64,000 bases of DNA from Alopecurus myosuroides (lineage: Eukaryota > Streptophyta > Magnoliopsida > Poales > Poaceae). The translations under genes and the position numbers were made by a program. This document shows positions 59,024 through 64,000 of the stretch, piece by piece (the stretch's first letter is position 1; the number at the start of each line of letters is the position of its first letter). Below the pieces are notes generated by a model. The model was given only the letters and a program-made list of their open reading frames with translations. It was not told where the DNA came from and searched no databases. The DNA lies in assembly GCA_028641055.1 (NCBI GenBank), contig CM054057.1:721428310-721492309 (forward strand). Reading direction: 5' to 3'.

Positions 59024-59770
59024 GCATTGACGCTGGCCTTTTCATCGTACCCTACGGCGAGGGCGAGGAGGTACTTGCGAGTCGATGTGTCCTGTGCATC
59101 GTATGTAAGAACAAGTCAGTAATCTCGGAGATGAAACCATGAAAAATGAAACAGATGTCCTTCTTGAGTGAGCAAAGAATCAGGTGCAGTAATGCAAGAG
59201 TACAGTTAGATTCAGAGAATCAAAACACCATAGAGAATCAGAAACACCAGGAAAGATGGGCATACCTCTCTTGGGGAGCCCCAGATCCGGCGGAGGTGAA
59301 GATCAGTCTCGGGAACAACAATCCCCGGTGGCAGCCTCCTCTCGGCTCCGCCACCGGAGATGGGATTTCTCGCAACCTCTACAACCTACGAAAACATCGC
59401 CAATTAATACGAATGAAACTGAAGAAGAGTCGTTGAGGAAAAGTTGACAACCGTGATGTTAATGTACCCTCACAAAGGTGGCATTTGAGACGGCGGCAGT
59501 GCTAGTAGTGGTGTCTCTGCAGAGTGAGCAGCAGGAGCAGGAGCTGTGGTTTCCAGCAGCAGTCGAAGCTGGCACCTCCATGCCACCACACTGGAGCTGC
59601 GTGCATTTGAAGATGCTCATCAGTCTAGCTAGTTAGCTAGTTAGACAGAGAGCTACGGGATTGGGTTGGAGATACCTTTTTACCTTTGCCGTAAACGCCA
59701 TCGGAAGAGACATGCCGGCGAGGAACCCGATTGCTGCCGTGAGTATCCCCGCCAGAACCGGCCCGATCAT

Positions 59771-60402
59771 CGCTTCCTCCTTGATCCTCGCTCTGTGTTT
59801 ATGTGGTGCGTATGTGGATCGATGCATTGTGCTGTGACTTAGGAGGAGCAAAGCAAGCTAGCTAACTAATCGACCTATGCCAGGGAGAAGAAGAATTTTC
59901 ATTGCTTAGAGTTTGCATCGATCCAAATTAAGCATGGAGTTTGACTTCTACATCTGACACAAGTAGTGCTGGTCAATTTTGTTTCGTTCAAGTAAAGGAA
60001 CGTGGGCGCGCGCCCCGTGGCTCTAAGCAACATTTAAAAAAAAGAAATATTAGCACTGGGGATACAAAAACTTGCACATGATGGACTATTTCATATAATA
60101 ACTTGTTAAAGTGCACTAAATAGTACATGAACTTGCTAAGTTGAAGCAAATTGGTCCAAATCCAATGAAAACATGACATTTGGACGCCACGGTGGCAGCT
60201 GCGTGGCTAGAGAAAGTTGCACAAAACCCCCTGAACCTTTTAAGTCGCACGTACCGGTCCAAATGTCCCCAGGTGTGGAAAATTTATTGCCAGGTCCCTG
60301 GATCTTTCGCATTATGATGTCTGCCCAGGAGCACACGAATACATCGCCTCTGTGATCGTCACGCCGCACCTGCACGCGACACGGCCGACGCAGGCGGCGA
60401 CC
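59771..60402. other. Spacer between the DUF707 start and the MULE gene
   Basis: This should include the DUF707 promoter and the left terminal region of the MULE. TTGCACAAAACCCCCTGAACC near 60217 resembles MULE terminal sequence of grasses, but I could not fix the element end or a 9-bp duplication. Confidence 0.45.
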
Positions 60403-63400
60403 ATGGCGGACGACCCTCTCATGCGCAACTACAACGTCTCCCCGCCGTATTATGGTGCGTCTTCCCCCTCCTCTCTGCTCCACTTCGTCTCCGCCCGAAC
60501 TCCCGCCAAGGCTGGGTTTATCTAGGTTCTTCCCCCACTGATCGATGGTGGTGAACTTGAAATTAGTGGTGGGAACAAGCATAGTAGCTGTGTACGAAGG
60601 ATTTGCCCATCTTTTCTTGTCCAATGTTGGAAGATTTCTGGATGACCTCGGCCATGTCGCTGATTTGGTGATCGCGGCTAATTGACTGCTTTGAGGGTTT
60701 TTGATCTTTTGAATACTGTTTCGTTGATGTTTAGGGAGTTGCTCAGGTTACTGAAGTGGTCTAACACGAACCCAAGCATGCGCTGTTTTCACTTTTTGTG
60801 TTGTAATTCAGAAAAGGTTGGAGCTTTAATTGAATTTTGTTGTCTCCAATGCAGGTGACGATTCAGATAGGTTCACTGTTGGATTTCACCATAATGGTTT
60901 CTTCACAGGAAGTGCAGAGATAGAGTATATTGATGGCACTATGGCTTTCTTCGACAATTGCAACTTTGACACATGGTCTCTACTATGGATCCATGACTTA
61001 ATTAGGCAGCTAAATCATGACATCGATGAAAGATTGCACGTGTATTGGTCTATGCGAGGAAAGGAAATCAATAATGGCCTAGTGTGCATTGAGAAGGATT
61101 CAGACATTGTTGCAATGATTGAAGCAGTGAAGGATGATAAGACACTTATATTGTTTGTTGATCACACCAACTTTCTGAAGAAGTTCAGACCATATCTCAT
61201 TATGAAGCTTGGTGAAGAGGTGGTTGAGGACAGTTCTATTAGGGTCAGAGTAGTAGAAAATGCAAGCTCTTCAATAGTTTCTGCAGCTCAGGTTGAAATC
61301 AATGGAAGTGAGCATGTTGCATATTCAGAAGGTGGGCAGACAGATAGTAATTTTCATGATAGTGATTATGGTATAGAAGATGGAGATGATGACATATTTG
61401 ATGCAACTATTGACAAGGAAGTCAATGATCACAATGAAAGATTTGACATAACTTAAGAAGAGGATGATGCAGGCCTTGAGCATGATGATTTGCATCTGAC
61501 CAGAGAGCAAGCACTTTATGCTGCAATACAAATTCAGTGAATTCAATGCTGAAGTTGACATGAACACTCCTGATTTCAAGGCTGACATGGTATTTTTATC
61601 CATCAAGGAGTTGAGAGATGCACTTAAAGCATACATCATTAGAGAGAGAGAGAGTGAAGTTCAGCAAAAAAAGAAATGAGGCCACAAGGTTAGAAGCCGT
61701 GTGTGATGGAGATTGTGAATTTGGACGCACATGGTATCTCAAGGCATCACAGGACAACAGGACAGATGCAATTGTGGCGAAACAATATTTTGGTAAGCAC
61801 AAATGTGAGAGAGTTTGGGAGACAAAGACCTTGACAGCCAAGTTTCTATGCAGTTATTTCCTCAATGAGTTTAGAGACAACCAGAAAATGTATTTGGGAC
61901 CTTTTAAGACTAAAATTCAAAGAGAGTTTAACATGAGTCCAAACACTTGGAAGCTGAGAAGAGCAAGGAAGAAGGCACTGACCATAATCTATGGTGATGA
62001 GACAGAACAGTTCAGGCTGTTGTGGGATTATGGGGAAGAGCTTAGGAAAAGCAATCCTAGGTCCATATTTTTCCTATCCACTAATATTTCAAAGGAGAAG
62101 GGAGATGTTATTCCAAAACACCCCTTGGCTACCTTGTATTGATCTTATGATGCCAGCAAAAGAGGCTTTCTTGAAGGATGCAAGCCAATCATATGCATAG
62201 ATGGGTGCCACATTAAAACAAGATATAAAGGAAATTTGCTAACTGCAGTAGGCATTGATCCAAATGACTGTATTTTCCCTATTGCATATGGCCTTGTTGA
62301 GGTTGAGTGCACAAGTGCATGGGAATTGTTTCTCACAACATCGAAAGAAGATTTGAACATCACTAACACTGCTCACTTCACCATAATGAGTGACAGGCAG
62401 AAGGTATTGTCTCTAGTTGTGTTCAATAATTTCTATGCTTTTTTGCTCCATGCTTTGAATGTTGTGTGCTTAATAATTAGGATGTTTTGGGTTTGCTAAT
62501 TTGAGTGTGTTAATTTTAATTATAGGGTCTCATTAAGGCTGTGAGTACTGTGTTTCCTGAAGCAGAGCACAGATATTGTGTGAGGCATATTTATCAGAAC
62601 TTTCACAAGAAACACAAAGGGGAGACACTAAAGAATGATCTATGGGCAGTTGCAAGGTCACCCCATCTGCCTACCTACCAGAGAAACATGGACAAACTTA
62701 AAGTTGACAGTCTTCAGGCTTATGCTTGGGTAGAAGAAATGCCAGCAAACACATGGGTCAAGGCATTTTTCAAAGATTTCTCAAAATGTGACATGTTGCT
62801 CAACAATCATTCAGAAGTGTTTAACAGGTGAGAGTTTTGCATACTACCAATGTATTTTGTTTGTTGTTACTGATGAATTGCAATTATTGATGCAGTTATA
62901 TAAATGAGGCAAGGGAACTTCCAATGATATAGAATATTTTTTACATGATGATGCATAGGATAGTAGGCAAGAACCTGGAAGCTGCTGAGTGGGATGGAAC
63001 TATTTGTCCCAAAATCAAGAAAAAATTGGACAAGTACACATAATTTGCCAAGAATTATGGTGTGGAAGCTTCAGGTGGTGGAATATTTAAAGTAACCTCA
63101 GGAGAATTTGAAACAGGATACATAGTGGACCTTGGAAAAAAATATTGTGATTGCAACAGATGGCAACTCACAGGGATACCTTGCCACCATGTCATTGCTT
63201 GTTGCAGACATGAAAGAATAGCCCCTGAAAGAATGGTGCATAAGTGCTACAACATTGAGACATACAAAAAGGCTTATGCTTATCATTTGGCTCCACTCAA
63301 AGCAAGATGTTTCTGGAAAAAAAATGGTGTGATTGTCCACCCCCCTTTGTACACCAAGGTGATGGGAAGGCCTAAGAAAAACATAAGGAAAACACCAGAA

Positions 63401-64000
63401 GAGAAGGAAATAAATGGTGGCAAAATGATCACAAAGGCATGTGTTCAAATGCATTGTACAGTGTGCAAAATGTCAGGTCAGAACAAGAAAGGTCATGCCA
63501 AATACATGGAAGATGTAGCCAATGACAGATCCAATCTACAGATGCTAATGGAGATGTGGATAACCCTACAATACTGCATCACATCATCCATCAGCCCACA
63601 ATGCTTGAAATGGATCCTGGCAACCAACCTCACATGATGGTGCATATTATGAGCCAGGAGGTACAAGTCATGCATTTTAGTACTTATGTAACGTGCACTA
63701 TTGTATTTATTATAGTCACGCTTGTTTGTTAAGTCAATTGTGCTTCTTTAGAAGATAAGAGCACCCATAGGAAGACAAAATGTTCCACTGCCTAAGGAGA
63801 GTACTTTTGTGGCCGAGGCTAGAAATGCTCTTCCTGTTGAAGGTGGTAGAGTAACAACTTCAAGCCTAAGGGGCAGGTTAGCTACTAGGGGAAGAGGAAG
63901 AGGTGCTCCAACAGGAAGAGGTACTCCATCAGGAACAGTTGATGCAACAACCACTGTCCTTGCACCAAACTCTGATAGAGGTAGAGGAAGAAGTGCTGCA
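60403..64000 (+). pseudogene. Mutator-like (MULE) transposase gene, decayed and cut by the window edge
   Basis: Exon 1 (60403-60454, MADDPLMRNYNVSPPYYG) joins exon 2 at 60855. Exon 2 opens with a PB1-like N-terminal domain (DRFTVGFHHNGFF...YIDGTMAFFDNC). Later come the MuDR N-terminal block (DCEFGRTWYLKASQD, about 61710), the MULE transposase core (ICIDGCHIKTRYKGNLLTAVGID, about 62190-62260; HRYCVRHIYQNF, about 62570) and a SWIM zinc finger (CDCNRWQLTGIPCHH, about 63150). The tail has RPKK and RGRG motifs. Lesions include the TAA at 61454, frame changes near 61535 and at a GA-run near 61645, a TGA at 62140 and stops near 62930 and 63040. Introns at about 62404-62525 and 62829-62897 look genuine. 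It is not functional as it stands. Confidence 0.85.

Larger units (their letters stand above)
51698..59770 (-). pseudogene. DUF707 family gene, broken by a nonsense codon and a Copia insertion
   Basis: A plant DUF707 protein (often labelled lysine-ketoglutarate reductase trans-splicing related); the biochemical role is not established. Thirteen exons on the minus strand: 59684-59770, 59468-59596, 59266-59376, 59024-59091 plus 53813-53830 (one exon split by Copia), 53543-53658, 53072-53173, 52865-52981, 52649-52702, 52467-52533, 52326-52379, 52165-52239, 51982-52014 and 51698-51796. Together they would give 374 codons. It opens with a signal-anchor-like segment (MIGPVLAGILTAAIGFLAGM). Family blocks include LPPGIVVPETDLHLRRIWGSP, FDIVLFHYDGRTTEWDEF, HVSARKQTKW, HGLEISQPGLD, WRCVWHMVQNDLVHGW and EQIGVVDAQY. 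A TAG at 53128-53130 (codon about 190) replaces an expected Tyr before DYVFLWDED. All other splice phases fit, so the decay looks recent. Confidence 0.9.

Overview
This is plant nuclear DNA, most probably from a large-genome grass of the Pooideae type. The support is: intron-rich genes with GT-AG introns, Stowaway MITEs starting CTCCCTCC, grass-type Gypsy elements carrying the 'putative gypsy type transposon' (Transposase_28) gene, Copia elements primed by initiator Met-tRNA, and TTTAGGG telomere repeats. No bacterial features, rRNA genes or CRISPR arrays were seen. The exact species cannot be read from the sequence.

Positions 1-37700 are a nest of transposable elements. A large LTR fragment (1-1533) abuts an old, degenerate Gypsy element (about 1534-33960) with pol on the minus strand and a Transposase_28-type gene on the plus strand. 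That element carries three layers of insertion. A hAT-like element (2339-3695, TSD GTTACTCG) lies in the plus-strand gene. A 22 kb insertion (7988-30097, TSD CTTAT) splits its pol between RNase H and integrase. That insertion is an LTR-internal-LTR-internal-LTR array with 4.4 kb LTRs and only about 0.47 kb of non-coding internal sequence. Its third LTR has lost about 2 kb and received a younger Gypsy element (19245-29112, TSD CAGGG), which encodes Gag and protease on one strand and a spliced Transposase_28 gene on the other but no RT or integrase. From 33961 to 37299 there is another Gypsy remnant with a Transposase_32-like ORF, an array of palindromic repeats, and an 803 bp Mutator-type MITE (TSD TAAACTAAA).

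Positions 38047-59770 are a gene island. A MAP70 microtubule-associated protein gene (plus strand, 11 exons, 604 codons, intact in my model) converges on a MACPF-domain protein gene (minus strand, 8 exons, 612 codons, intact, with one GC-AG intron). Next come a CACTA-like fragment with a nested hAT MITE, an RTE-clade LINE remnant, a Copia remnant, and a telomere-repeat block joined to a 5'-truncated LINE. The third gene, of the DUF707 family (13 exons), is broken. It has an in-frame TAG at about codon 190 and a complete Copia element inserted in exon 4. That Copia has two identical 153 bp LTRs, a GCATT TSD and a 1591-codon ORF, but one aspartate of its RT YVDD motif is missing.

Positions 60000-64000 hold a decayed Mutator-like (MULE) transposase gene with PB1-like, MULE and SWIM-type regions that runs off the right edge.
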